Of a DNA stretch of 59,778 nucleotides, positions 52,283 to 59,778 are shown piece after piece; the stretch's first letter is position 1; each line of letters starts with the position of its first letter. The notes under the pieces were generated by a model that was given only the letters and a program-made list of their open reading frames with translations, searched no databases and had not been told where the DNA came from. The DNA comes from Streptomyces montanisoli (GTDB lineage: Bacteria > Actinomycetota > Actinomycetes > Streptomycetales > Streptomycetaceae): positions 1 to 59,778 of the forward strand of contig NZ_JAGIQL010000022.1 of NCBI RefSeq assembly GCF_017813245.1, written 5' to 3'. Position numbers and translations under genes: made by a program.

Positions 52283-52603
52283 CTAGCCCTCCTCCGGGGT
52301 GTCCACCCAGGTGTGTTGCTCGGTGTGGCCGACGAACAGGCAACAGCCCTCGCCGTCGGGGCCGGGGGCGGACACCGGGCAGTCCAGCAGGATGGCCAGG
52401 TCCACCTCGGTCTTCCCCCGCCAGCGCAGCCACAGCGCCGTCCCGTATTCGCCCAGGTCACCGAGCAGGCCGAAGTGTTCGGTGCCCTCTCCGTGCGTGG
52501 GCAACTGGCACCGCACAGCCGTGTCGACGCACTCCGCTGCCCACCCCTCCCGCGCTTCCCATGCCAGGTGCGACGGCACCGAGCGCCAGTGCGTGCAGCG
52601 CAT
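52283..52603 (-). CDS. Small conserved Streptomyces protein
   Basis: 106 residues. ATG 52603 overlaps the stop of the previous gene by one base (TGATG), so it is translationally coupled. Cysteine and tryptophan residues at the start (MRCTHWRSVPSHLAWE) and GKTEVDLAILLDCPV plus CCLFVGHTEQH later suggest a small metal-binding or interaction protein. Similar short genes are often found beside XRE-family regulators in Streptomyces. Function unknown. Confidence 0.55.
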   Translation of the reverse strand: MRCTHWRSVPSHLAWEAREGWAAECVDTAVRCQLPTHGEGTEHFGLLGDLGEYGTALWLRWRGKTEVDLAILLDCPVSAPGPDGEGCCLFVGHTEQHTWVDTPEEG

Positions 52604-52815
52604 CACGACACCGTCCGGATGGACACGACCGAGTACCGCTGCCGCCGAACGCACCTGCGACAGGCACACGGTGGGTAGCGGCCCGGGTTGTCCGTGACCA
52701 GTGGGTCGGCCCCCACGCGTACCTCCGTGAGAGGCCCCCACGTCCGTCCGGAGTCGTGGGAGACCCGTAGCGTCATTCGTACGTCGTCCTGTCCGTTCGC
52801 CATGGTCAGGAGCAT
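52603..52815 (-). CDS. Small conserved protein with Asp/Ser-box-like motif
   Basis: 70 residues (ATG 52815; ATG 52803 is an alternative). MTLRVSHDSGRTWGPLTEVR contains a Ser-x-Asp-x-Gly-x-Thr-Trp box of the kind found in BNR repeats, and YPPCACRRCVRRQR is Cys/Arg-rich. It is coupled to the next gene by TGATG. Divergent from the XRE regulator at 52980, with a palindrome in between; this pair is probably controlled by that regulator. Confidence 0.55.
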   Translation of the reverse strand: MLLTMANGQDDVRMTLRVSHDSGRTWGPLTEVRVGADPLVTDNPGRYPPCACRRCVRRQRYSVVSIRTVS

Positions 52816-52851
52816 CGCGATGCGCGGGCTCGGCCAGAAAGGCCAAGCGGA

Positions 52852-52868
52852 TTACCCAATGTGGGTAA
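52852..52868. promoter_or_regulatory. Palindromic operator candidate
   Basis: TTACCCA-ATG-TGGGTAA, a perfect 7-bp inverted repeat, lies between the divergent small gene (start 52815) and the XRE regulator (start 52980). It is a likely binding site for the XRE protein itself. Confidence 0.6.
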
Positions 52869-52979
52869 CATCACTCTCGGTTCGTCAACGTCAGCTTTCC
52901 GTAGTCGTCATGCCGGAGCGTCTCCGATGCCCAAGCCACCTCGCTCGAAGGAGCTCCCGGTCTGCTCACGGATCCAGCG

Positions 52980-54269
52980 ATGATCGGGGCGTGCAGGGCC
53001 AGAGACTTCGGCTGTATCTTCAAGCTGGTCAAAGCCCGAGCGGGCATCTATCCGTCGATGATCGCGCGCCGCTGCGACCTCACCCCGAGCCGTGTCGGCG
53101 AAGTGATCGCCGGACGAAGACAGTTGTTGCACATGGACGTGATCGAGCGGATCTCGGACGGCCTCCACATCCCTGGGCACATGCTCGGTCTTGCCCGGCG
53201 CGCCTGGGAAGCGCCTGCCGGTCTGACGGTCACGCCTCGAGAACCGGCCGAGGAACGGATCCCGCCGGACGAGCCACTGGTCGCCGCGCTGCCAGGAGCC
53301 GACGTGGACAGCGTCCTCGCTCTCACGGCCGAGCGGGATCTCAGCCCGTCGACGTTGGACGCACTGCATTCATCGATCGCGGACTACTGGCGCCGGGACG
53401 ACGAGCACGGTGGTGAGACCTTACGGCCGGCGGTCGTCGGCCAGCTCCGCTACGTCGTCGATCTCCTCAAGGAACAGCGCCCCGCTCCCTTTCGGGACGG
53501 ACTGCACAGCATCGCGGCCGAGTTGGCCAGGCTGACCGGGTGGACCTACTTCGACGCCCGTCAGTACAACCAGGCGCGCGCCTACTTCACCGAATCCCTT
53601 GCCCTTGCCAAGACCATCGGCGACCACACGTTCATGGCCAATGTCCTCGCCTGCATGAGCCTGCAGGCCACCTACCAGGACAAGCCCGGCGACGCCCTCG
53701 CACTCGTCAGCGCGGCACAGGACCAGGCACGAGCGGTCCTGGGGACGACACCGCGCGTACTGGCCATGCTCGCGATGCGTGAGGCCTTCGCCCATGCCAC
53801 GCTGGGCGACCAAGACGCGACCCACACCGCGATCTCGGAAGCTCACACCCACTTCGGCCGGATCACTACCGGCGATCCTGACCCGGCCTGGGTCGCCTAC
53901 TTCAACGAGCCGAAGCTCATCGCCGACACCGGCATCGCGCACGGCCGCCTCGGCGAAGCCGCCCTTGCCGAGCCCCTCATCGCGGATGCCCTGCGCAGAG
54001 AAGATCAGGCGAGCCACCGAGGCCGCGCGTTTCACGCAGTCTGGCTCGCCCGGACCCAACTCCAGCGCGGCAAACTCGACGAAGCGTGTCACACGGCCAT
54101 GGATGCCCTGGTTCCGGCGGCTGCCGTCAGCTCGCAGCGAGTCGTCGGCCACCTCCGGGAGTTCCACGCGCAGTTGGAACCCTTTCGCCGGGAACCGGCC
54201 GCGGTGGCGTACGAGGCCAGGCTTCGGGACGTACTGCCCGGCCGAGTCAGCGGATCGCCTCGTCCATGA
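52980..54269 (+). CDS. XRE-like regulator with TPR domain
   Basis: 429 residues. The helix-turn-helix (about 10-70) reads IFKLVKARAGIYPSMIARRC then DLTPSRVGEVIAGRRQLLHM, followed by a central TPR-type region (FDARQYNQARAYFTESLALA, ANVLACMSLQATYQDKPGDA). Proteins of this layout are typical Streptomyces regulators often paired with NUDIX or HATPase genes. ATG 52980. Its end overlaps the convergent NUDIX gene by 23 bases. Confidence 0.82.
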   Translation: MIGACRARDFGCIFKLVKARAGIYPSMIARRCDLTPSRVGEVIAGRRQLLHMDVIERISDGLHIPGHMLGLARRAWEAPAGLTVTPREPAEERIPPDEPLVAALPGADVDSVLALTAERDLSPSTLDALHSSIADYWRRDDEHGGETLRPAVVGQLRYVVDLLKEQRPAPFRDGLHSIAAELARLTGWTYFDARQYNQARAYFTESLALAKTIGDHTFMANVLACMSLQATYQDKPGDALALVSAAQDQARAVLGTTPRVLAMLAMREAFAHATLGDQDATHTAISEAHTHFGRITTGDPDPAWVAYFNEPKLIADTGIAHGRLGEAALAEPLIADALRREDQASHRGRAFHAVWLARTQLQRGKLDEACHTAMDALVPAAAVSSQRVVGHLREFHAQLEPFRREPAAVAYEARLRDVLPGRVSGSPRP

Positions 54270-54780
54270 GCAGGTAGAGCAGCCCGACGAGGGACCCGCT
54301 GCTGACGATCTCGCGTCGGTCGATCATGGCCCGCACATCGGCCAGCGGTATCCACTCGATCCTGTCCGACTCGTTCTTCTCGGTCGGCGGGCCCACGTAC
54401 GTCGCCCCATCGGCCCGGAAGATGTGGTGCTGGGAGTCGGTGATGCCGTTGGCCGGCTCGGCGTAGATCAGGGGCTTGACCGGATTGGGCCGCCAACCGG
54501 TCTCCTCCAGCACCTCACGGGCAGCAGCCTCAGCCGGCGTCTCCCCCTCCTCGACCAGCCCCATGGGCAGCTCCCACGCCCACGCGTTCGTGATGAAGCG
54601 ATGCCGCCACATCATCAGGACCTCCCGCCGCTCGTTGACAACAGCGGCCACGGCCAGGTGCCGGAGCTTGACGACGTGGTGCTCCCAGCGGTTCCCGTCC
54701 GGCGTCTCGACGTCGGTGAGCCAGAGGTTCACCCAGCTGTTCTCGTAGATCGGACGTTCTCCGTGGATCTTCCACTGCAT
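54247..54780 (-). CDS. NUDIX hydrolase (ADP-ribose-pyrophosphatase-like)
   Basis: 177 residues. NUDIX box GLVEEGETPAEAAAREVLEETGW is complete. The upstream strand HHVVKLRHLAVAAVVNERREV and WAWELPMG fit the ADPRase type. The ATG at 54780 follows GAGAGGGG. It converges on and overlaps the XRE gene tail, so the two may be regulated against each other. Confidence 0.9.
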   Translation of the reverse strand: MQWKIHGERPIYENSWVNLWLTDVETPDGNRWEHHVVKLRHLAVAAVVNERREVLMMWRHRFITNAWAWELPMGLVEEGETPAEAAAREVLEETGWRPNPVKPLIYAEPANGITDSQHHIFRADGATYVGPPTEKNESDRIEWIPLADVRAMIDRREIVSSGSLVGLLYLLMDEAIR

Positions 54781-55267
54781 CGCTGCCGCCCCTCTCGATC
54801 GGCTTCCAGGATCGCAGGGATCGGCTTGGCAGAAGGCGGGAAGTGCTTTGCGATCGGGGGTGACAATTACGCGCCGCACTTGATCACGCAGTAGTACGCC
54901 CGGGTCGCGTATCTGCCTGCGCGCGAGCCTCCGCGTCCGGCTTAGTCGCCCGTAGCCTCCCAGCCCTGAGCGTCGAGTTCGGACCGTTGAGCTGCGAGCG
55001 CCGCATGGGGAGTTGGAGGCAGAGAACGCCGTGACGAGAGAGGTAGGCACGCCGCAGACCAAGGGTGCACGACTGTTTCGGGAGACCCGGATCGCGGGCA
55101 TCCATCTTCCGTCTTGGCAGCAGGAGACCGACGCGGACATCTTCGAGGCCATCGAGAAGACGTTGTGCTGACTGCGGGTGCGCCCCTGAACCCTCGGGGG
55201 CGTATCTTTCCCGTGCTTGCTGTCTCGTGCGCGGCGTGCAGCCGTCGCACTCGGTCTCGGGGGAAAC
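54781..55267 (+). other. Intergenic stretch with possible 46-codon frame at 55031-55171
   Basis: Mostly empty. A GTG at 55031 with GGAGG upstream opens a 46-codon frame ending LPSWQQETDADIFEAIEKTLC, which reads like the tail of a real protein and may be a gene remnant. The region also serves as the promoter area for the lipoprotein gene at 55268. Confidence 0.3.
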
Positions 55268-55651
55268 ATGCTCATGCGCGGATGGAAGCCGGTTCTCGTC
55301 GTCCTGCTGCTCGCAGGCGTCAGTGCCTGTACTGCCTCGTCCCGGCCGAGCGGGCCCGACCACGGCGCTGGACGGCAGACAGCCTCGGCCCAGCCCACTG
55401 CCACATCGGCGGGCGGGCGCATTGACACGCCGTTCGACGGGAGCATCTTCATCGGCGGGAACGCCGCAGGTGTCCGCGCTCAGATCGACACGGAGGCGCA
55501 TCCCCTCAGCTTCGTCGACGTCAGCGGGCGGCACCGCGACGTCACCGACGAGGCCGACTGGAAGGTATGCGCGCAGGAGCCGTCCAAGGTCAGCCAGGCC
55601 GGCGGTCAGGTCGTCGTTTTCGGTGTCGTCATGACCGGCGAGCACTGCTGA
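55268..55651 (+). CDS. Small lipoprotein of unknown function
   Basis: 127 residues. Signal VLVVLLLAGVSACTAS with lipobox Cys near 21; Ser/Pro/Ala linker; a compact domain (about 55-127) with DGSIFIGGNAAGVRAQ, two cysteines (WKVCAQEP and the final GEHC) that could form a disulfide. The layout PSKVSQAGGQVVVFGVV resembles PASTA-like beta strands seen in small secreted actinobacterial proteins. ATG 55268 follows GGGGGA. Confidence 0.7.
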   Translation: MLMRGWKPVLVVLLLAGVSACTASSRPSGPDHGAGRQTASAQPTATSAGGRIDTPFDGSIFIGGNAAGVRAQIDTEAHPLSFVDVSGRHRDVTDEADWKVCAQEPSKVSQAGGQVVVFGVVMTGEHC

Positions 55652-55773
55652 GAACGGGTGTCGAGTGCGTCAGGTCCGTACGGGGAAGTCAGGGTGCCTG
55701 GTGTAGGGCGAGGCAAGGTCCCGCGAGCCGTCGCTCGGCCAAGGGGGCGCACGCTTGGCCGGACAGGCACGCG

Positions 55774-56205
55774 CTACGCGTCCCCGAAGCGCAGTACGAA
55801 GCGTCGCTGCCAGGGCGTTTCCACAGCACGGTGGTCGTAGTGACGGCGGACGTACGCCACGGCTTCGTCCGGCGGGACGCCGTCGAGGACAGCCATGCAT
55901 GCCAGGGCCGTACCCGTCCGCCCCCGTCCGCCGCCGCACGCGACCTCGACGCGTTCGGTCCGCGCCCGGGTCAGCGCCTCCGCCAACACCTCCCGGGCTT
56001 CCCGGCGGTCCTTGGGAAGGCGGAAGTCGGGCCACCGCAACCATCGGGCTTCCCATTCCGTCTGCGGAGGCTGCTTACCGAGCAGGTAGACCCCGAAGGA
56101 CGGCGCCGGCCCCGCGGGCAACGGGTGACGCAGACCCCGGCCACGCACCAGCGAGCCCGAGGGAAGCCGCAGGATCCCGTCCGTCGAGTCCCACTTTTCG
56201 CCCAT
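55774..56205 (-). CDS. Tyrosine/dual-specificity phosphatase-like protein
   Basis: 143 residues. The P-loop VEVACGGGRGRTGTALACMA is the CX5R signature of cysteine phosphatases (Cys near 89), and WLRWPDFRLPKDRREA supplies the general-acid Asp region. It probably removes phosphate from tyrosine or small substrates. It is divergent from the ECF sigma factor, with the tandem parS-like site between. Confidence 0.85.
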   Translation of the reverse strand: MGEKWDSTDGILRLPSGSLVRGRGLRHPLPAGPAPSFGVYLLGKQPPQTEWEARWLRWPDFRLPKDRREAREVLAEALTRARTERVEVACGGGRGRTGTALACMAVLDGVPPDEAVAYVRRHYDHRAVETPWQRRFVLRFGDA

Positions 56206-56236
56206 GCGAGCACCTTACCGAGGGGCAGAGTCGGGA

Positions 56237-56263
56237 GATTCACGTGAAACATTCACGTGAAAC
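56237..56263. other. Tandem parS-like sites
   Basis: Two overlapping copies of ATTCACGTGAAAC: 56237-56250 (GATTCACGTGAAAC, one mismatch to the Streptomyces parS core GTTTCACGTGAAAC) and 56250-56263 (CATTCACGTGAAAC, two mismatches). Streptomyces chromosomes carry many parS sites bound by ParB around oriC. They lie 31 bases before the sigma-factor start and may alternatively be an operator. Confidence 0.6.
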
Positions 56264-56293
56264 ATTTCCGGGCCCCGGCGCGTCAGTGAAGAC

Positions 56294-56821
56294 GTGGGGG
56301 CGGAGAGCAAGGCCGGACGTGCGAGACATGCGGACGGCTTCAGGGAGTTCGCGGCGGGCCGGGCGGGCCGGCTGTTTCGGTCTGCCTGCCTTCTGACCAG
56401 CGGTGACATACATCTGGCCGAGGATCTCGTGCAGGAGACGCTGGGCCGCATGTACACCGTGTGGGGAACCTCCCGCGTGGAGAACCCCGCCGCCTACGCC
56501 CAGGCCGTCCTCGTGCGCTGCTTCCTCACCCACCGGCGTCGCCGTTCCGCCACGGAACGGCCTCTCGGTGAACTGCCCGAGGGGGCCGCGCGGTCGGAGG
56601 GCGACGCCGATCTGCGCCTGGCCCTCCTCGACGCGCTCGCCCGACTCGCGCCCAAGGACCGTGCGGTGGTGGTCCTTCGGTACTGGGAGGACCGCAGCAT
56701 CGAGGAGACCGCCGAGGCGATGAGCGTCAGCGCGGCGGCCGTACGCACCAGATCGGTGCGGGCCTTGGCCAAGTTGAGGCAGCAACTTGGAGGCACGTAC
56801 ATCGAGTTCGCGCCTTCCTGA
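56294..56821 (+). CDS. ECF sigma factor, SigE family
   Basis: 175 residues. Region 2 (FREFAAGRAGRLFRSACLLT, EDLVQETLGRMYTVW) and region 4 (LAPKDRAVVVLRYWEDRSIEETAEAMSVSAAAVRTRS, in order) are complete. Short ECF factors of this SigE/SACE type are usually controlled by a membrane partner encoded next door, as here. GTG 56294 has GTGAAG upstream. Promoter targets unknown. Confidence 0.9.
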   Translation: MGAESKAGRARHADGFREFAAGRAGRLFRSACLLTSGDIHLAEDLVQETLGRMYTVWGTSRVENPAAYAQAVLVRCFLTHRRRRSATERPLGELPEGAARSEGDADLRLALLDALARLAPKDRAVVVLRYWEDRSIEETAEAMSVSAAAVRTRSVRALAKLRQQLGGTYIEFAPS

Positions 56822-56859
56822 CGGACCCAGAGGAAACCGAGCAGGGGAGTGACTTCAGC

Positions 56860-58110
56860 ATGCCGGAAGACGAGAGATTCGTTGACGAGCTCGGCCTGGC
56901 CATGCACCGGACCGGTGATGTGTTCACCCCGGCGGACAGCGGTGCGCTGGTCGAAGGCGGGGTGGCCAGGGGGCGTCGCAGGCAGGCCAGGCGGCGGATT
57001 GCCGCGGTCGCGGGGAGCGTCCTGGCCGCCGGGGCTGCCGCGTTCGGTGGCGCCTACGGTGCCGGAATCGTGGGCGCCGGCGGAACGCCTGCCGCTGCTT
57101 CGCGCGCCGCGGACCCGTCCCTTGCGTCCGCCACACCCGCCGCGTTCACGGGGCCGCAGATGGTCGCCGCCATGCGCAAGGTGATGCCCGCGGGCTCGAT
57201 CACGGGAGTCGAGGCCACCGGCGTCGACGAGCGGCCGGGCCCCACCGTCTCCTTCGTGTACGACGACCACAAGGGACCGTCCGCTGTGAGCCTCGCGGTC
57301 GAAGGGGCGAGCGCTGCCGCGCGCGATCGCGTCACCTGCCCCGACAAGGGGGCCGTCCCGTACGACGACTGCACGACGAGCACCCTGCCCGACGGGTCCC
57401 GGCTCATGATCATGAAGGGGTACGAGTATCCGGACAGACGGGAGAAGACCAAGCTCTGGACCGGGACCCTGGTCGCACCCGGTGGAGGCACGGTCGAGGC
57501 GCGGGAGTGGAACGCGCCCTCGGAGAAGGGCTCACAGATCTCCCGCGCCGAACCGCCGCTGGATACAGAGCAGTTGGAGAAGCTGGTCTCGTCCGATGTC
57601 TGGCACGCGCCGCTCGCGCAGATGTCCGCGCGGCATCCCCGTACACCCGTACCGCCCTCGGCCACGCAGGCTCCTGATGGGGACACGCTCAGAAAGACGC
57701 TGCGCGCCCTGCTGCCCCCCGGCATCAAGGTCACCGGTCAGGGCACCGGCGACGACGGCGAGTACACCTACCTCCTCGTGGACGACGGCCGCGGAGTGAC
57801 CCGGCTGGAGATCAACGTGCAGCCGAACATGTCGGACGTGAGGGACCAGCTCTTCGGCAGCGACTCGACCACACTGCCCGACGGCACGCAGCTGTCGCGG
57901 CGCAAGGAGCCCAGTGAGAAGGGCGGCGCCGGCATGGTGATGTGGCAGGCCGACACCATGAGGCCCGACGGGCTGCGTGTCGTGGTCTTCGAGAGCAACG
58001 GCGCTCAGCAGTACGGCCCGAAGACCCGGACCACGCCCGCGCTCACCCTCGATCAGCTGACGAAGATCGCCACCAGCAAGCAGTGGCTGAAGTGGGGCCG
58101 GGCTTCCTGA
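56860..58110 (+). CDS. Membrane partner of ECF sigma factor (anti-sigma-like)
   Basis: 416 residues. A cytoplasmic N-terminus (about 1-45, DERFVDELGLAMHRTGDVFT) with a basic cluster GRRRQARRRI, one helix (IAAVAGSVLAAGAAAFGGAYG, about 46-68), and an outer region of two related beta-rich halves: TTSTLPDGSRLMIMKGYEYP and TTLPDGTQLSRRKEPSEKG, suggesting an internal duplication. The usual zinc-finger HxxxCxxC of anti-sigma factors is absent. Position 38 bases after the sigma gene supports a regulatory link. Confidence 0.75.
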   Translation: MPEDERFVDELGLAMHRTGDVFTPADSGALVEGGVARGRRRQARRRIAAVAGSVLAAGAAAFGGAYGAGIVGAGGTPAAASRAADPSLASATPAAFTGPQMVAAMRKVMPAGSITGVEATGVDERPGPTVSFVYDDHKGPSAVSLAVEGASAAARDRVTCPDKGAVPYDDCTTSTLPDGSRLMIMKGYEYPDRREKTKLWTGTLVAPGGGTVEAREWNAPSEKGSQISRAEPPLDTEQLEKLVSSDVWHAPLAQMSARHPRTPVPPSATQAPDGDTLRKTLRALLPPGIKVTGQGTGDDGEYTYLLVDDGRGVTRLEINVQPNMSDVRDQLFGSDSTTLPDGTQLSRRKEPSEKGGAGMVMWQADTMRPDGLRVVVFESNGAQQYGPKTRTTPALTLDQLTKIATSKQWLKWGRAS

Positions 58111-58356
58111 GGTCGGCTGCCACATGCACGCATGCATGTATGCGCGTCGTGACGGCAACCGCACTGTCCGCGACGAGTTGTCGGCGGACAGGCGGACCGC
58201 CAGGCATGAGCGGGGTGCGAGGTGTGTGCTGGGCGCGGCTTCGACCTGCGGTGATGTGGGCGTGATCAAATTTCTTGCGATTAATCCCGGTTTGTGTGGT
58301 TTTGAGGCTGTGAGTGGATACCCGGTGCTCGAACCGCGAACCAAGGAGGAATCGCG
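58111..58356. promoter_or_regulatory. Promoter region with alternating purine-pyrimidine tract
   Basis: 58121-58147 alternates pyrimidine and purine for 27 bases (contains GCATGCATG), a Z-DNA-prone pattern. A SigB-like promoter may serve the downstream stress-type gene: GTTT at 58299-58302 and GGATAC at 58316-58321, 13 bases apart (consensus GTTT-N14-16-GGGTAC, so imperfect). Confidence 0.4.
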
Positions 58357-59430
58357 ATGATCACACAGGCACAGATCCCCGCGGTCCTGGACCACCCCGT
58401 CTACGATTCCGGCGGGAACAAGATCGGCAGCGCGAAGCACGTCTTCTACGACGACGCCACGGGGAATCCCGAGTGGGTCACCGTGAAGACCGGGATGTTC
58501 GGCTCGAGCGAGTCCTTCATCCCCACGCACGACGCCAGTCTCGTCCAGGACCACCTGGAAGTCCCCTACGGCAAGGACCAGATCAAGGACGCGCCCAACG
58601 TCGACATCGACGCCGGCGGGCACCTCTCCGAGCAGGAGGAGCACCGCCTGTACAAGTACTACGGCCTCGATGGCGGCCTCGACGACCGGCAGGGCGGCAA
58701 GCACGCCAAGACCGGCGGCGGTCCGGACGCCAAGGGCGGCATGGCCGCCATGGGCGGCGCCGGCGCGGTGGGTGCGGCCGGTGCGGCCGGGACGGCGAAC
58801 CGGCGCGACTCCGCCGCGGAAGCGGGCACCGCGGGCAGGGCCGGCGACATGGACGACGACGCCGCCATGCGGCAGTCCCGTGCGGCCATGGCGCCCAGCG
58901 ACGCATCGGCGCTCGACCTGGACAAGGAGGCCATGGGCAGGGACACGGCGAGCCGCGCGCCCACCAGCACCGCGCGCGCCGACGACATGACCGGCGCCGA
59001 GGACATCGCCATGACCCGCTCCGAGGAGCACATGACGGTCGGCACCGAGCGCCACGAGGCAGCGAGGGCCCGGCTGCACAAGTACGTGGTCACCGAGGAG
59101 GAGCAGCAGACCATCCCCGTGCGCCACGAGGAAGTGCGTGTCATACGCGAGCCGATCACCGCGGAGAACCGCGACGCCGCCATGCGGGGCGCCGACATCT
59201 CCGAGGCCGACCACGAGGTCACACTGCACGAGGAGCGCCCGGTGGTCGAGATGCACACCGAGCCCGTGGAGCGCGTCCGGCTCACCACCGAGGAGAAGGT
59301 CGAGCAGCAGACCGTCACCGGCACCGTGCGCAAGGAGCGCATCGAGGCCGAGACGGAGGCTCCGGACGGGACGAAGGGGCACGTGTCGGGCCAGGATCGC
59401 GGTGGCCGCGGCGGCATGCCCCAGTCCTGA
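58357..59430 (+). CDS. PRC-barrel and DUF2382 (YsnF-like) stress protein
   Basis: 357 residues. The N-terminal PRC-barrel domain (about 5-80, VYDSGGNKIGSAKHVFYDD, PEWVTVKTGMFGSSESFIP) is followed by an Ala/Gly/Asp-rich linker and a C-terminal DUF2382 domain (about 225-330, EEHMTVGTERHEAARARLHK, VTEEEQQTIPVRHEEVRV, HEERPVVEMHTEPVERVRL). Such proteins are general stress proteins in actinobacteria, often under SigB. ATG 58357 follows AAGGAGG. Confidence 0.92.
   Translation: MITQAQIPAVLDHPVYDSGGNKIGSAKHVFYDDATGNPEWVTVKTGMFGSSESFIPTHDASLVQDHLEVPYGKDQIKDAPNVDIDAGGHLSEQEEHRLYKYYGLDGGLDDRQGGKHAKTGGGPDAKGGMAAMGGAGAVGAAGAAGTANRRDSAAEAGTAGRAGDMDDDAAMRQSRAAMAPSDASALDLDKEAMGRDTASRAPTSTARADDMTGAEDIAMTRSEEHMTVGTERHEAARARLHKYVVTEEEQQTIPVRHEEVRVIREPITAENRDAAMRGADISEADHEVTLHEERPVVEMHTEPVERVRLTTEEKVEQQTVTGTVRKERIEAETEAPDGTKGHVSGQDRGGRGGMPQS

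Positions 59431-59778
<348 letters not shown>

Overview
The window is high-GC actinobacterial DNA, almost certainly from a Streptomyces chromosome. Evidence: strong GC bias at third codon positions, GTG starts and GTGA/ATGA gene overlaps, HtrA with a long Pro/Gly-rich cytoplasmic head, several SpoIIE-type phosphatases and HATPase_c_2 proteins, and a gene order that, from memory, resembles two arms of the S. coelicolor core near oriC.

1-13.1 kb: a signal-peptide gene start, two divergent Ser/Thr kinases, a phosphotransferase and a flavin-like protein, a scar of truncated genes (glycosyltransferase and XRE remnants), then a NarL-type response regulator divergent from bkdABC (branched-chain 2-oxo acid dehydrogenase, which makes branched acyl-CoA primers for fatty acids and polyketides). 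13.1-19.7 kb: an accessory island with a divergent hydroxymethylbilane synthase (HemC), a porphobilinogen-synthase-like protein that keeps the three zinc cysteines but has lost both catalytic lysines, a HATPase protein, an intact IS256-family element, an XRE/TPR regulator, and an MTHFSD-type 5-formyl-THF-cycloligase-like protein overlapping it. This is the best candidate for an undescribed system.

19.7-45.4 kb: core genes. They are HAD hydrolase-serS, a dense DnaA-box cluster, pheA, a copper-trafficking/DyP-peroxidase operon (ycnI-like, sco, ecuC, copCD, dtpA), an aminopeptidase P, a PP2C phosphatase, a prim-pol-like protein, a SEC-C protein, a GDPD, an HtrA protease, a DipZ-like thiol-disulfide protein, a CMD-family protein behind a MerR-type promoter, a NUDIX protein and tRNA-Ser(TGA).

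45.4-55.7 kb: a graveyard of integrative elements next to tRNA-Ser. It holds two GntR remnants, two integrase remnants, a partial tRNA-Ser copy, a tRNA-like structure and several small membrane, lipo- or zinc-binding proteins, followed by a second XRE/TPR regulator with a NUDIX gene. 55.7-59.4 kb: a tyrosine-phosphatase-like protein, a tandem parS-like site, an ECF (SigE-family) sigma factor with its membrane partner, and a PRC-barrel/DUF2382 stress protein. The last 94 bases are a poly-G run and look like a sequencing or assembly artefact.

Functional themes are phospho-signalling, branched-chain precursor supply, extracytoplasmic copper and thiol chemistry, and chromosome-origin biology (DnaA boxes, parS-like sites). 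All assignments come from reading motifs by eye. Nothing was searched or aligned by software.
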